A DNA stretch of 59,793 nucleotides, from the NCBI GenBank assembly GCA_005776885.1, contig SXOD01000024.1:1-59793 (forward strand). Direction: 5' to 3'. A program made the translations under genes and the position numbers. A model generated the notes under the pieces. The model was not told where the DNA came from. It did no database searches and worked only from the letters and a program-made list of their open reading frames with translations. The stretch comes from Planctomycetia bacterium. GTDB taxonomy: Bacteria > Planctomycetota > Phycisphaerae > Phycisphaerales > SM1A02. Shown here one piece after another: positions 8,839 to 17,793 of this stretch. Position 1 is the first letter of the stretch. Each line of letters starts with the position of its first letter.

Positions 8839-10173
8839 ATGATGCGATTTCACTCCCTGGTTGTCGGCAGCTTCATGGCCGCCGCGTTGGCCGTCTCCCC
8901 GATCCATGCGGCCGCCCGTGCGGCCGATCAAGTGACCGTCAAGTTGGCCACCGGGGCCAGCCATTCCCTCTCGGTGGGGGAGCAGCTCAAGGTCACCTAC
9001 CGCGACGGCGGCACCATAGCCACGGTCGAGGGCTCGATCACCAGCGTGACATCCACGTCGGTCGTGCTGAACACCGCGGAGGGGCGCAAGTCCCTGACGG
9101 TCAAGTCGATCCTCCGCATCGAAGCGGTGGCCTCGGCCCCGACTGATCCCATCGCGGCAGGCTCCGGTGCCTCGGCAGCGTCGCCAACTGATGGGGCGAA
9201 CCCGGGAGCGCCGTCGGGCGCCGCCTCGACGGACGCGGGAAGCGCGACCGCGGGCAAGCACGTGTTCGTCCTTCCCATGGATGGCACGGTCGGCATCGGC
9301 CTTCGCCACGACGAGATCGACCTGGTGGCGGCAGAGGCCGACAAGTACGGGCCCGGCCAGATCATCGTCCTCAAGATCAACTCCAACGGTGGCCTCGTGA
9401 TCGAGGGCGACGACATCCATGTCTCGCTCCTTGACCTCAAGAAGCGCCACCGGGTCGTCTCGTGGATCGAGAAGGCCATCTCAGGCGCCGCCTTCACGGC
9501 GCTGCACACCGAAGAGCTCTACTTCATGAGCCATGCGTCGCTTGGATCCATCACGATGTTCGCCGGAGACAAGTCGGCCACTGGACGAGAGCTGGAGGCG
9601 TGGCTGGACATGGTGGCCAAGGTCGGCGAGATCGGCGGCCGCAACGGGCACATCATCCGGTGCATGGTCTATTCGCCGCTCTTGCTCTCGTACGACAAGG
9701 ACCCGGTGACCGGCAAGGTCACGTGGTACGAGACCCTTGAAGGGGAGTTCGACCTCTCCAACGACAAGGAGAACCTGGACTTCACGGCGCAGAACGGCAC
9801 GCACTCCGGCTTCATCGACGGCGTGGCGGACACGGAGGAAGACCTCATCAAGCTCTTGGTCTCCGGCGGTCCCTACACGCTCCACCAGGAGGGCTACGAG
9901 ATCTACGGCGATTGGCAGAAGGTGCTCAAGCAAGCCGAGGAGGAGATCCCGCTGCTTCGTGCCGAACTCAACTACAAGGGGACGGGATCCGGCGACGGCG
10001 TGAAGGTGGTCCAGACGCAACTTGGCATCGTGAACAAGTTGATCCGTTGGTGCAAGCGGCTTGGGGAACGGGTCGCCGGCGTGGAGTACCAGATGTCCGA
10101 AGAGCAGCTGGAAGAGATTCGCGAGCAACTCCAACGCCAACTCAAGGATGCGCGCAGCCGGGGGAACAACTGA
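8839..10173 (+). CDS. Exported ClpP/NfeD-like probable serine protease
   Basis: This protein of about 444 residues has a signal peptide (FMAAALAVSPIHAAARA) and a short beta-rich domain (about 30-95) with an SH3-like pattern. An Ala/Ser/Pro linker leads to a ClpP-fold domain. The domain keeps an oxyanion-type LKINSNGG (about 179-185), a candidate nucleophile Ser at about 215 (AISGAAFTAL) and the strand ELYFMSHASLGSI, as in NfeD/SppA proteases. The matching Lys is not certain. The start is the ATG at 8839 after AAGGA; ORF extension to a TTG at 8806 is unlikely. It is a tandem relative of the preceding gene. NfeD-like proteases pair with SPFH proteins elsewhere, and three SPFH genes lie 1.8 kb downstream. 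Confidence 0.62.
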   Translation: MMRFHSLVVGSFMAAALAVSPIHAAARAADQVTVKLATGASHSLSVGEQLKVTYRDGGTIATVEGSITSVTSTSVVLNTAEGRKSLTVKSILRIEAVASAPTDPIAAGSGASAASPTDGANPGAPSGAASTDAGSATAGKHVFVLPMDGTVGIGLRHDEIDLVAAEADKYGPGQIIVLKINSNGGLVIEGDDIHVSLLDLKKRHRVVSWIEKAISGAAFTALHTEELYFMSHASLGSITMFAGDKSATGRELEAWLDMVAKVGEIGGRNGHIIRCMVYSPLLLSYDKDPVTGKVTWYETLEGEFDLSNDKENLDFTAQNGTHSGFIDGVADTEEDLIKLLVSGGPYTLHQEGYEIYGDWQKVLKQAEEEIPLLRAELNYKGTGSGDGVKVVQTQLGIVNKLIRWCKRLGERVAGVEYQMSEEQLEEIREQLQRQLKDARSRGNN

Positions 10174-10174
10174 C

Positions 10175-10741
10175 GTGAGCGTTGAGGCAACGGCCCCCAG
10201 CTGGGCGAAGTCGTGGGGCGTCTTCCTCGTTGTCTACGCCTGCCTTGGGCTCTGCCTTGGCATCGGCGGTGGGGTCACGGCGGCGCTCAGTGCCGAGTTG
10301 GCGAAGATGGGGGGGATGAAGGACCTCCCGCCCTTGCCTCCTTCACTGATGGCCTTGACCTGGACCATGGTGGTCGCCAGCGTGGTCTTGGCGATCATGT
10401 TGATTCAGGGGGCCCTCGCGCTCATGAAGGCGCGTCGATCGTCCGCCAAGTTGCTGGTTCGGTGGGCCACCGTGCGGATCGTCATCGCGGGCGTCGGGCT
10501 GATCGCGACGCAGGCGCTGGCCACCACGCAGTCTCGATACAACGAGGCTGTCCACGAGGCCGTCCGCGCCATGACGCTGGATCGGACGAAGGAGGACGTT
10601 GGCCCCTACGCCGAGTCGGGAGGCGCATCGATCCAGAAGTGGGCCGCCCCGGGCGTCACCCTCTTGGTGTGCATCGTTCCCGTGATCGTGGCCGTGACAC
10701 TCTCCAAGCGCCGCGCCGAGATCGAAGGCTGGCCCGACTGA
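10175..10741 (+). CDS. Small four-helix membrane protein, unknown function
   Basis: This 188-residue protein starts at a GTG one base after the preceding stop. Four likely membrane helices lie at about 15-35, 60-82, 97-115 and 158-176, with a soluble stretch (about 118-155) between the last two. I recognise no family motif. Because it directly follows the two exported ClpP-like genes it is probably co-transcribed with them and may anchor or assist them; that is inference from position only. It ends convergently with the ABC-2 permease gene at 10791. Confidence 0.6.
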   Translation: MSVEATAPSWAKSWGVFLVVYACLGLCLGIGGGVTAALSAELAKMGGMKDLPPLPPSLMALTWTMVVASVVLAIMLIQGALALMKARRSSAKLLVRWATVRIVIAGVGLIATQALATTQSRYNEAVHEAVRAMTLDRTKEDVGPYAESGGASIQKWAAPGVTLLVCIVPVIVAVTLSKRRAEIEGWPD

Positions 10742-10790
10742 GTCGCCGCGTCGGCGCCCGCACCCATGGAACGATTGGCCCGGTGGCTCC

Positions 10791-11888
10791 TCAGCCGACC
10801 TCGCGGCGCTGGAAGAGCGCCACCGCGATCGCCACGAATGCCACGATGAAGAGCATCGCGTAGGCCGTCGCGGTCAAGAAGTAGGCCGTGGGGATGCCAA
10901 CCCCCTGGTTCACCGCGTCGGTCACGAAGAACATCTGGAAGTTGGGGCAGGCGCTCCATCCGACCCGCGCGATGGCGTAGGCCAGCGGGCCCACGGCTTC
11001 GCTCGATGCACTCACGAGCGGTGCGGAGGCATCGCCAGCCATCGACGCTGCGACCTCTGTCGCTCCCGCGACCACGGCCCCTTGGCCATGGGACGCCTCG
11101 TAGGAGAGCACGGTGCGACCGAAAAGCCAGTCGGAGAGCAGGCCGGTGACCAACGCACCGAGGGTCACCACGAGCGTGGGCACCTGGCCCAGTCGCGTGC
11201 TCGCGGCGACGGCGATCGCACAAAGCACCAAGATGCCCTCGGTCAAGAGCAACATTGCTTTCCAGTGTTCTGGCTCGAAGGCGCGACTCATCTCCTGCGA
11301 ACCCAGCTTCGCGTCGAAGAGCATGGTGACCAGGTATGCCACGCCAAGGCAGGGGACGCCAAGGAGGAGAAAGGAGGCGCCGAAGCTGGAACCGTGGATG
11401 TAGTTGAGCCAGGTCGCGCCGACGACGGCGGCCAGCATGCCGAGCGATCCAAAGAGGAGCACGCCCAGGTGGATCGGCATCGCTGCAGTCTCCAGGACGC
11501 CGTGCTGCTCCACGATCGCAAACACCAGCCCGAGGAAGGCGAGGGCCACCGCGACGGCGCACGCGATCCCCACGTACCGGCCGATCACGAAGATCGCCCG
11601 CGGAACCGGCTTGGACACGATGGTCAGGAGCGTTCGGCTCTCGATTTCCCGGCTGATGGCGGCGGTGGCGAGGAAGGCGGCCAGGACGGCCCCGGCGAGG
11701 AAGATGGTCGACTGCCCGATGTCGACGAACATGTGGTTGTCGTCTGAGAGCGTGTAGGCCGAAAGGGGATTGCTCAGGATGACGAGCAGCGTCGCCACCA
11801 CCACCACGGCCAGCGCGACGGGCTGGCGCAGGCATTCCACCAGCGTGGTCCGGGCGATGGCCAGGAATTGCTCGATGGGTGCGAACAT
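10791..11888 (-). CDS. ABC-2 type transporter permease
   Basis: This 365-residue integral membrane protein has the ABC-2 permease pattern. A cytoplasmic N-terminal segment (IEQFLAIARTTLVECLRQP) precedes the first helix, and then comes the coupling sequence SREIESRTLLTIVSKPVPR between helices 2 and 3. That motif recurs as RDRQAWQTLTKPVSR in the permease encoded at 17790. Several further helices and a final helix ending in FQRREV complete it; that ending also matches the FRRKEV end of the 17790 protein. The likeness suggests both use the ATPase encoded at 16504. It is transcribed away from the SPFH operon across a 118-base gap. The ATG has no Shine-Dalgarno sequence but a TAGACT eight bases upstream. 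Confidence 0.85.
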   Translation of the reverse strand: MFAPIEQFLAIARTTLVECLRQPVALAVVVVATLLVILSNPLSAYTLSDDNHMFVDIGQSTIFLAGAVLAAFLATAAISREIESRTLLTIVSKPVPRAIFVIGRYVGIACAVAVALAFLGLVFAIVEQHGVLETAAMPIHLGVLLFGSLGMLAAVVGATWLNYIHGSSFGASFLLLGVPCLGVAYLVTMLFDAKLGSQEMSRAFEPEHWKAMLLLTEGILVLCAIAVAASTRLGQVPTLVVTLGALVTGLLSDWLFGRTVLSYEASHGQGAVVAGATEVAASMAGDASAPLVSASSEAVGPLAYAIARVGWSACPNFQMFFVTDAVNQGVGIPTAYFLTATAYAMLFIVAFVAIAVALFQRREVG

Positions 11889-11896
11889 CGGGGCCG

Positions 11897-11902
11897 AGTC
11901 TA
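11897..11902 (-). promoter_or_regulatory. Candidate -10 element for a leaderless transcript (ABC-2 permease)
   Basis: On the minus strand, TAGACT is followed by eight bases and the ATG at 11888, without a Shine-Dalgarno sequence. The identical hexamer and spacing occur before purD, which supports a leaderless start. The -35 region is poor. Confidence 0.42.
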
Positions 11903-12006
11903 TCGCGGTTTGGGGGCTGATCGGCCAAACACGCCTGCATCGACCGACGTAGGATCCCGGCTCGTCGCCGCCTCCACATTTCTTGGCGACCTCCCGCGAA
12001 CCTCTG

Positions 12007-14136
12007 ATGCGAACGGATCACCTCGCCTATCAGCAGGCCACTCGAGTGGCCCTCCTTGGACTCCTCCTGCAGACCGGGCTCGGGCTGGCGCTGTTGGTCT
12101 ATGGTCGTTCGGCGGGTGATTCAGCACTGCAGGTGGCGTCGCAATGGGTGCTGGCCGGGATTCTCCCGTGGCTCGCGCTCATGGTCGCGTTTCAGCAGCA
12201 CACCGCGGAGCGGCTGGAGTCACTCGAACTGGAAGCGGGACACGCCAATGACGGATCGGCGTTCACCCGCGACGAATCCGCGGCCCACGTCGCGGCACGA
12301 CGGCTTCGCCTGGTCCAGACGTGGCTGGTGCCGGCCGCGAGTGCGGCCTATGCGGGCATCCTGGTCTGGTTGGCGTGGTCCGTCCACACGTGGTTCGTGG
12401 CGCTCGGGGTGGACGATCCAAACATGGTGGTGGCGCCCTTTGGGGTGAACCCAAGTTCCGGGTGGGAACTGGCGCTCTGCGCCGGCGGGTCGCTGCTCGT
12501 CTTCATTTTCTCGCGATTCGTCGCCGGCATGGCGCGGCAAGCCGCCTGGGCCAACCTCCGCGGCGGGGCTGGGATCATGGTGGGGAATGCGCTGGTCCTG
12601 TTGGCCGTGGCGGCCGGCACGGTCTTCCAGCTCTTTTCCAAGCCCGAGGTCCTGGAAACGGTGGCGCGCGGCATCAGCTACTTCATGTGGCTGATCGCTG
12701 CGGAGACGATCCTCAACCTCCTCCTGAACATCTACCGGCCGCGACGCTCCACGGAGACGCCGCGACCGGCCTTTGACTCCAAGCTGCTCGGGCTGCTGGC
12801 CACCCCGGACTCACTCGTGCGAAGCATGAATGAGGCCGTCAACTACCAGTTTGGCTTTGACCTCACCAGCTCCTGGGGCTACCAGCTCCTGCTTCGCTCC
12901 ACCGCCGCACTTGGCGCACTGGGCGTTGTCGTGATGCTGGCGATGAGCTGTGTCGTTGTGGTCGCGCCTGGCGAGCAGGCCCTTCGATTGCGTGGCGACC
13001 ACGTCGTGGGCGATGTTGTCTCCGGCGCCGTGCTGTTCAAGTTGCCTTGGCCCCTGGAATCGGTCGAGGTCTATCCGGTCGGGCGCGTCCACACGATCAT
13101 GCTGGGGCCGCCGTCGAAGGAGCGCAGCGACGTGGTGCTGTGGTCCGATGACGAGAAAGCGACGACCGGCCTGGATCGCGCTCCCTACCTCGTGCTGGCC
13201 AGCCGTGCCTCGTCCGCGCCGGCCGCCCGCCAACCCAGCGGGAGTGCCGATGCCGAAACGGCGGCGGGAGCTGAGGGATTCGCGCTGGTGGACGCCACGA
13301 TCCAGGTGAACTGGCGCATCCGCCACGACGGTCTCCTGAAGTTCCTCGGCTTCTGCAACGACACGAAGAGCCGGCGCTCTCGACTGGACATGCGCGAGCG
13401 CGCGCTGCAGCAGCTCGCGCTTCGCGAGACCACGCAGTTCCTGTCCACGCAATCGCTGGACGCCGTGCTGTCGCCGCAGGGCGACTCGCTGATCCGGGCG
13501 CTGCAGTCGCGGATCCAGGCGGCGTTCGAGCAGGCCGACGCCGGTGTCGAGGTGGTATCGATCCTCGTCCCCAGGCTGCTGCCCCCCAACGGTGCGCGTG
13601 CCGCGTTCGAGGAGCTCTCCATCGACTACCAAAATGTCCGCAAGATGACGGAGGAGGCGCGCCGGATGGCCTCCGTCACGATGGCGGCCGTCGTCGGCGG
13701 TGAGGACCTGGCCGCGCAGGCGGTCGAGGCGATCCATGCGCTTCGACAGCTTGAGTCGGCCCATGGCCCGGGGAGCCGCGAAGCCGCCACCCAACGCGCG
13801 GTGCTGGAGTCGATCCTCATCAACCAGCCCGCCCAGGCCGCATCGCTGATTTCCCGGGCGAGGGCCCGACGCTGGGAGGTCCTGATGGAGGCTCGGTCAA
13901 ATGCCTCGGACGTGCTCGGGCAGGCCCCATCGTTCGAGGCCGCCCCGGAGCTCTACCGACAGCGCCGCATGATGGAGGTTCTCGCGGCGCAGCTGGCCAA
14001 TGTTCGGGTCAAGTACCTCCTCGGCACCGATTCCGCCGGGACCACGCTGGACATCGAGATGCAAGAAGCGGAGTCTGGCCTGAACCTTGGGGACTACCTC
14101 AAGCCAGGCGGAGACGACGAAGGAGCGGGCGGCTGA
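12007..14136 (+). CDS. SPFH/Band 7 (HflK-like) protein with multi-helix N-terminal domain
   Basis: This protein of about 709 residues has two parts. The first 320 residues hold roughly seven hydrophobic helices (for example VALLGLLLQTGLGLALLVYG and LAAETILN-like segments), unlike ordinary HflK, which has one. After the last helix (GVVVMLAMSCVVVV) comes an SPFH core beginning APGEQALRLRG. The core continues with FKLPWPLESVEVYPV, the VNWRIR strand and a long helical region rich in Arg/Glu/Ala (about 430-640), typical of oligomeric band-7 assemblies. SPFH proteins form membrane scaffolds, for example HflKC around FtsH. The start is the ATG at 12007; a TTG at 11983 is in frame. It is first of a five- to six-gene operon with two more SPFH genes and an ABC transporter. 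Confidence 0.8.
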   Translation: MRTDHLAYQQATRVALLGLLLQTGLGLALLVYGRSAGDSALQVASQWVLAGILPWLALMVAFQQHTAERLESLELEAGHANDGSAFTRDESAAHVAARRLRLVQTWLVPAASAAYAGILVWLAWSVHTWFVALGVDDPNMVVAPFGVNPSSGWELALCAGGSLLVFIFSRFVAGMARQAAWANLRGGAGIMVGNALVLLAVAAGTVFQLFSKPEVLETVARGISYFMWLIAAETILNLLLNIYRPRRSTETPRPAFDSKLLGLLATPDSLVRSMNEAVNYQFGFDLTSSWGYQLLLRSTAALGALGVVVMLAMSCVVVVAPGEQALRLRGDHVVGDVVSGAVLFKLPWPLESVEVYPVGRVHTIMLGPPSKERSDVVLWSDDEKATTGLDRAPYLVLASRASSAPAARQPSGSADAETAAGAEGFALVDATIQVNWRIRHDGLLKFLGFCNDTKSRRSRLDMRERALQQLALRETTQFLSTQSLDAVLSPQGDSLIRALQSRIQAAFEQADAGVEVVSILVPRLLPPNGARAAFEELSIDYQNVRKMTEEARRMASVTMAAVVGGEDLAAQAVEAIHALRQLESAHGPGSREAATQRAVLESILINQPAQAASLISRARARRWEVLMEARSNASDVLGQAPSFEAAPELYRQRRMMEVLAAQLANVRVKYLLGTDSAGTTLDIEMQEAESGLNLGDYLKPGGDDEGAGG

Positions 14137-14154
14137 CCGCCCAGGAGCACAGGC

Positions 14155-15078
14155 ATGAGCATGCGAAGACGCATCCCAGTCATCATCGGCCTCGCCCTCG
14201 TCGGGGTGCTGGTCTTGTTCAACACGACGTACACGGTCAACGAGCACGAGATCGCCATCGTGTCAAGGCTGGGTCGACCAGCCGAGGTCGTCGGCGAGTC
14301 CGGCTTGCACGTCAAGGCCCCGTTCTTCATCGATCGAGTCACGGCGCTGGACACACGACTCCAACTCATCGAGAGTCCGTTGGAGACCGTCCTGACCAAG
14401 GATGGCCAGCAGGTGGTGGCCCAGGCGTTCCTGCTCTGGCGGATCAATCCGGCACCCGAACAGGCCCTGGACTTCCATTCCAGTTACGGTGACTTGGCTG
14501 CCGCCGAGGGTGAACTGGAGACGCGGCTGCAGGGGGCCCTCAGGCTCCTGGGCGGCTTCGAGTTCAATCAGTTGATCGGCACCTCCAGCAAGATCGGGGA
14601 CGCCGAGAAGGCGATCCTCGCCGACCTGCAGGCGACAAGCACGACGGGCGTGGAGGCGGTGAAGGTCGGGATTTCCCAACTGGTTCTCCCGCCCAAGACG
14701 ACCGTCGCCGTCCTTCGTCGCATGAGCGCCGTGCAAGAGACGCTGGGGAGCCTGGAAGAGTCCAAGGGGGCCTCGTCGGCTGATGCGATCAAGAGCATGG
14801 CGGCGACGCAGGCCGACACGATCCGGGCCTTCACGGCGCAATGGGCGGCGGAGATCGAAGCCAAGGGGGCCGAGGAGGCCGCGACGTACTACGAGCAGAT
14901 GCGTGACGAGGCCGAGCTCGCGATCTTCCTCGCCTGGCTGGACACGCTCAAGGCGTCACTCTCGGGGAGCACGACCTTCGTGGGTGACATGAGCCGGCCC
15001 CCATTCCACCTTCTTGACCCGAACGCGAATCTCTCGGCGAATGGAATTCCCGTGCCGGCTGAGGCGGCGAAGCCGTGA
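14155..15078 (+). CDS. SPFH/Band 7 protein, HflC-like
   Basis: This 307-residue protein has one N-terminal membrane helix (PVIIGLALVGVLVLF, about 8-22) followed by a textbook HflC/prohibitin core. The core reads TVNEHEIAIVSRLGRP, then GLHVKAPFFIDRVTALDTRL, VLTKDGQQVVAQAFLLWRI, and a C-terminal alpha-helical stalk rich in Ala/Glu. Short spacing (18 bases) from the first SPFH gene and a GTGA overlap with the third indicate one transcript. HflC works with HflK as alternating subunits of a cage in the inner membrane. Here two different HflK-like neighbours could serve as partners. No ftsH is nearby. Confidence 0.85.
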   Translation: MSMRRRIPVIIGLALVGVLVLFNTTYTVNEHEIAIVSRLGRPAEVVGESGLHVKAPFFIDRVTALDTRLQLIESPLETVLTKDGQQVVAQAFLLWRINPAPEQALDFHSSYGDLAAAEGELETRLQGALRLLGGFEFNQLIGTSSKIGDAEKAILADLQATSTTGVEAVKVGISQLVLPPKTTVAVLRRMSAVQETLGSLEESKGASSADAIKSMAATQADTIRAFTAQWAAEIEAKGAEEAATYYEQMRDEAELAIFLAWLDTLKASLSGSTTFVGDMSRPPFHLLDPNANLSANGIPVPAEAAKP

Positions 15079-16502
15079 CGGCCGAAGGACCCGAGCACGA
15101 GCAGTCACGGGCGGACGTGTCTCCACGGCGGGCGGCCTCGGCACGGCTGGACATCGACGGACACATGGCCGATGCCGCAGCCATGCGCGCGGCGATGGAT
15201 CCGGCCAACCAGAGCCTGGGCGAGGCGCTGCTCCTCTCGTACCGCATCCTGCAGCTGGCGATCCTCGGGCTGGTCATCGCGTTCCTCTTCAGCGGGTTCC
15301 AGACCGTGCAGGAGGGGCACACGGGCGTCCGGACGATCTTTGGCCGGGTGGCCGGGGCCGAGGGGGAGGAAATGGTGAGTCCTGGGCTCCATCCCTTCTG
15401 GCCCTACCCGATCGGCGAGATGATCGTCTTCCCGCAGCGGCAGTCGGTGGATCTCCGTTCGGCCTTCTGGCCCCAGCGCCGGAGCGCCGACGTCACGCTG
15501 GAACAGATGACCGAAGGGGCCGACATCACGCAACCCCTGCGGCCGAGCAACGAGTTCGGCTCGCTCATCACCGCGGACGGCGACCTGGCGCACTTGCAGC
15601 TGACCGCTGAGTACGCGGTGGTGGATCCCGTGAAGTTCCTGGAGCGATTCGGGCCCGACGCCTCGGAGCCGATCGTCCGGGCCGCACTCCGGCAGGCCAC
15701 GGTGCGAGTGGCAGCCGACACGACCTTGGCTGACCTGGTGGAGCGGCGGGAACCTCCCAGCGCCGAAATCCAGGCGTCGGCCCAGGCCTTCCTGGATGAT
15801 TTGCAATCCGGACTCCAGCTCGTGTCGGTCACGGTGCCGGAGCGCGTCGCCCCGCTGGCGATCCGGAACATCTTCCGGCGCGTGCAGACGGCGCGCGAAG
15901 ATGCGCGGACCGCAACAGAACGCGCCCGCCAGGACGCCGTGGCCACGCTGCTGGATGCCGCGGGCCCCGGATATGGCGACCTCCTGGATGTCATCGGCCA
16001 GTACGAGACGGCCCTCACCTCGATGGATGCCGAGCAAGCGAACGCCGTGCTGGCGCGCATGGCGGCACGGCTGGAGGAATCCGACATCGGCGGCGATGCA
16101 GCCAAGGCGATCCAGCGTGCCCGCGCCGCCCGGTCAGGCCTGGAGGCCTCGCTGGGGCGTGACGCGCGCCGAGTCAGCAGCTTGGCCGCCAGCTTCCACG
16201 AGAACCCGAAGCAGTTTGTGCGCCAGCTGTGGTTGGAGGCGCTGGCCGACGTCTACTCGGGGCAGGGCACGGAAGTCTTTGCCGTTCCCGGGGGACTCCG
16301 CGACGTCGCGCTCCGCATGCGCAGCAGCGAGGACGTGATGCAGGCCCGGCGCAACGCGGACCTCGACCGGAAGAAGCGCGCCGCCGAGATGATCGGCATG
16401 GACCAGGCCGGCAAGTTCCAGCTCGGTGGGAAGCTCATCGAGATCGATGGGCCTGGCCGGCGGCTGGAGCAGTCTGGCAACAAGGCGAAGGGACGAGAGT
16501 GA
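15075..16502 (+). CDS. SPFH/Band 7 protein, HflK-like
   Basis: This 475-residue protein starts at a GTG that overlaps the preceding stop (GTGA). A hydrophilic N terminus (1-55) precedes one membrane helix (LQLAILGLVIAFLFSGFQ). The SPFH core reads TVQEGHTGVRTIFGRV, GLHPFWPYPIGEMIVFP and LTAEYAVVDPVKFLERFG. It is followed by a long helical stretch (about 275-400) and a C-terminal part with conserved-looking GKFQLGGKLIEIDG. The aromatic/proline pattern after the core matches HflK more than HflC. It lies between the HflC-like gene and the ABC ATPase gene, whose ATG follows its stop by one base. Confidence 0.82.
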   Translation: MTAEGPEHEQSRADVSPRRAASARLDIDGHMADAAAMRAAMDPANQSLGEALLLSYRILQLAILGLVIAFLFSGFQTVQEGHTGVRTIFGRVAGAEGEEMVSPGLHPFWPYPIGEMIVFPQRQSVDLRSAFWPQRRSADVTLEQMTEGADITQPLRPSNEFGSLITADGDLAHLQLTAEYAVVDPVKFLERFGPDASEPIVRAALRQATVRVAADTTLADLVERREPPSAEIQASAQAFLDDLQSGLQLVSVTVPERVAPLAIRNIFRRVQTAREDARTATERARQDAVATLLDAAGPGYGDLLDVIGQYETALTSMDAEQANAVLARMAARLEESDIGGDAAKAIQRARAARSGLEASLGRDARRVSSLAASFHENPKQFVRQLWLEALADVYSGQGTEVFAVPGGLRDVALRMRSSEDVMQARRNADLDRKKRAAEMIGMDQAGKFQLGGKLIEIDGPGRRLEQSGNKAKGRE

Positions 16503-16503
16503 C

Positions 16504-17793
16504 ATGGTGACGATTCCCTCTTCTGGTGGCATGTCTCTGTCCACCGGCGGCACGCCCGTCGTCGAGGCCAGCGGGCTGGTCAAGACCTTTCGCGACTTCT
16601 GGATGCGCGACAAGGCGCGCGCGGTCGACGGCATCGATTTCGAAATCAGGCCCAATGAGCTCTTCGGCCTGCTCGGACCCAACGGGTCGGGCAAGAGCAC
16701 GACCATCAAGATGATCCTGGGACTGCTTCGCCGCACGCGCGGGAAGCTGTTGGTGCTGGGGCGTGACCCGGGCGACGTGAAGGTCAAGGCGCAGATCGGC
16801 TACCTCCCCGAAGAGAGCTACCTGTACCGATTCCTCACCGCACGCGAGACGCTGGACTACTACGGCAAGCTCTTCGGGCTGGACAAGCGCACGAGGGCCC
16901 GTCGGACCGACGAGCTCCTCTCGATGGTGGGGCTGGACAACCTCGGCCACCGGCAGGTAGGCGAGTTCTCCAAGGGCATGGCGCGGCGGCTGGGCATCGC
17001 GCAGGCCCTGATAAACGATCCCGCATTCCTGATCCTCGACGAGCCCACCAGCGGACTGGACCCGATCGGCACCAGGCAGGTGAAGGACCTCTTGGTCGAT
17101 CTTCGCCGCCGAGGCAAGACGATCCTCCTTTCCAGTCACCTCTTGGCCGACGTCGAGGATGTCTGTGACAGGATGGTCATCCTCTACGGCGGCAAGATCC
17201 ACGCACAGGGAACGGCCGACGAGTTGCTCGCCGACACCCGCCACACCGTTATCCAGTCGGCGCGACTGGATGACGCCACCGTGCAGAAGATCGACGAAGT
17301 GATCCGCGTGAGCACTGGCGAGGGCATCGAACGAGTCTCCGCACCGCGCCAGCGGCTGGAGAGCTACTTCCTCGACCTGGTGGAACGGGCGGTCTCCACG
17401 CAAGCCGCGACGAGCGGTGCCAAGGCGGGAGGAGCCACGGCTGCGTTCCTGAAGGGGCCGGCAGCCAACACGGCGACAGGCGACGACCTGGTCCAGGCCC
17501 TTGCTGCCGGGACCGCGGAGGCGACCGCCTCGCGAGCCACGCCCCGCGTGGAGACCCCGGCCGCGCCGACGGCGCCCGTGTCGGATCTCAGTGGCGTGGA
17601 AACGGTGACGGCAAGCGCCGCTTCGACCGGCGCCACGCAGCGGTCGCCCCACACGCCGACCACACCCGCGAAGCCAGCCCCCGGCACGGGTGGTGGATCG
17701 ACCGGCCAGAGTGCTGGACCAGACCTGGGCGTGATCGAGGGGCTCCTCGGCGACGAGACGGACCGAACCAGTGGCGGGGGCCGCGGGGCGTGA
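16504..17793 (+). CDS. ABC transporter ATP-binding protein (ABC-2 type) with long low-complexity tail
   Basis: This protein of 429 residues has an ABC core covering roughly residues 18-245. It has Walker A GPNGSGKST (58-66), a Q-loop with IGYLPEESYLY and signature FSKGMARRLGIAQAL, the SKGM form usual for ABC-2 ATPases. Walker B is FLILDEPTSGLD and the H-loop is SSHLLADVEDVCDR. A small C-terminal domain follows to about 305. The last 120 or so residues are an Ala/Thr/Pro/Gly-rich tail without recognisable fold, which is unusual for this family. It starts one base after the third SPFH stop and its stop overlaps the permease start (GTGA). It presumably powers the permease at 17790, and possibly the one at 10791. 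Confidence 0.9.
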   Translation: MVTIPSSGGMSLSTGGTPVVEASGLVKTFRDFWMRDKARAVDGIDFEIRPNELFGLLGPNGSGKSTTIKMILGLLRRTRGKLLVLGRDPGDVKVKAQIGYLPEESYLYRFLTARETLDYYGKLFGLDKRTRARRTDELLSMVGLDNLGHRQVGEFSKGMARRLGIAQALINDPAFLILDEPTSGLDPIGTRQVKDLLVDLRRRGKTILLSSHLLADVEDVCDRMVILYGGKIHAQGTADELLADTRHTVIQSARLDDATVQKIDEVIRVSTGEGIERVSAPRQRLESYFLDLVERAVSTQAATSGAKAGGATAAFLKGPAANTATGDDLVQALAAGTAEATASRATPRVETPAAPTAPVSDLSGVETVTASAASTGATQRSPHTPTTPAKPAPGTGGGSTGQSAGPDLGVIEGLLGDETDRTSGGGRGA

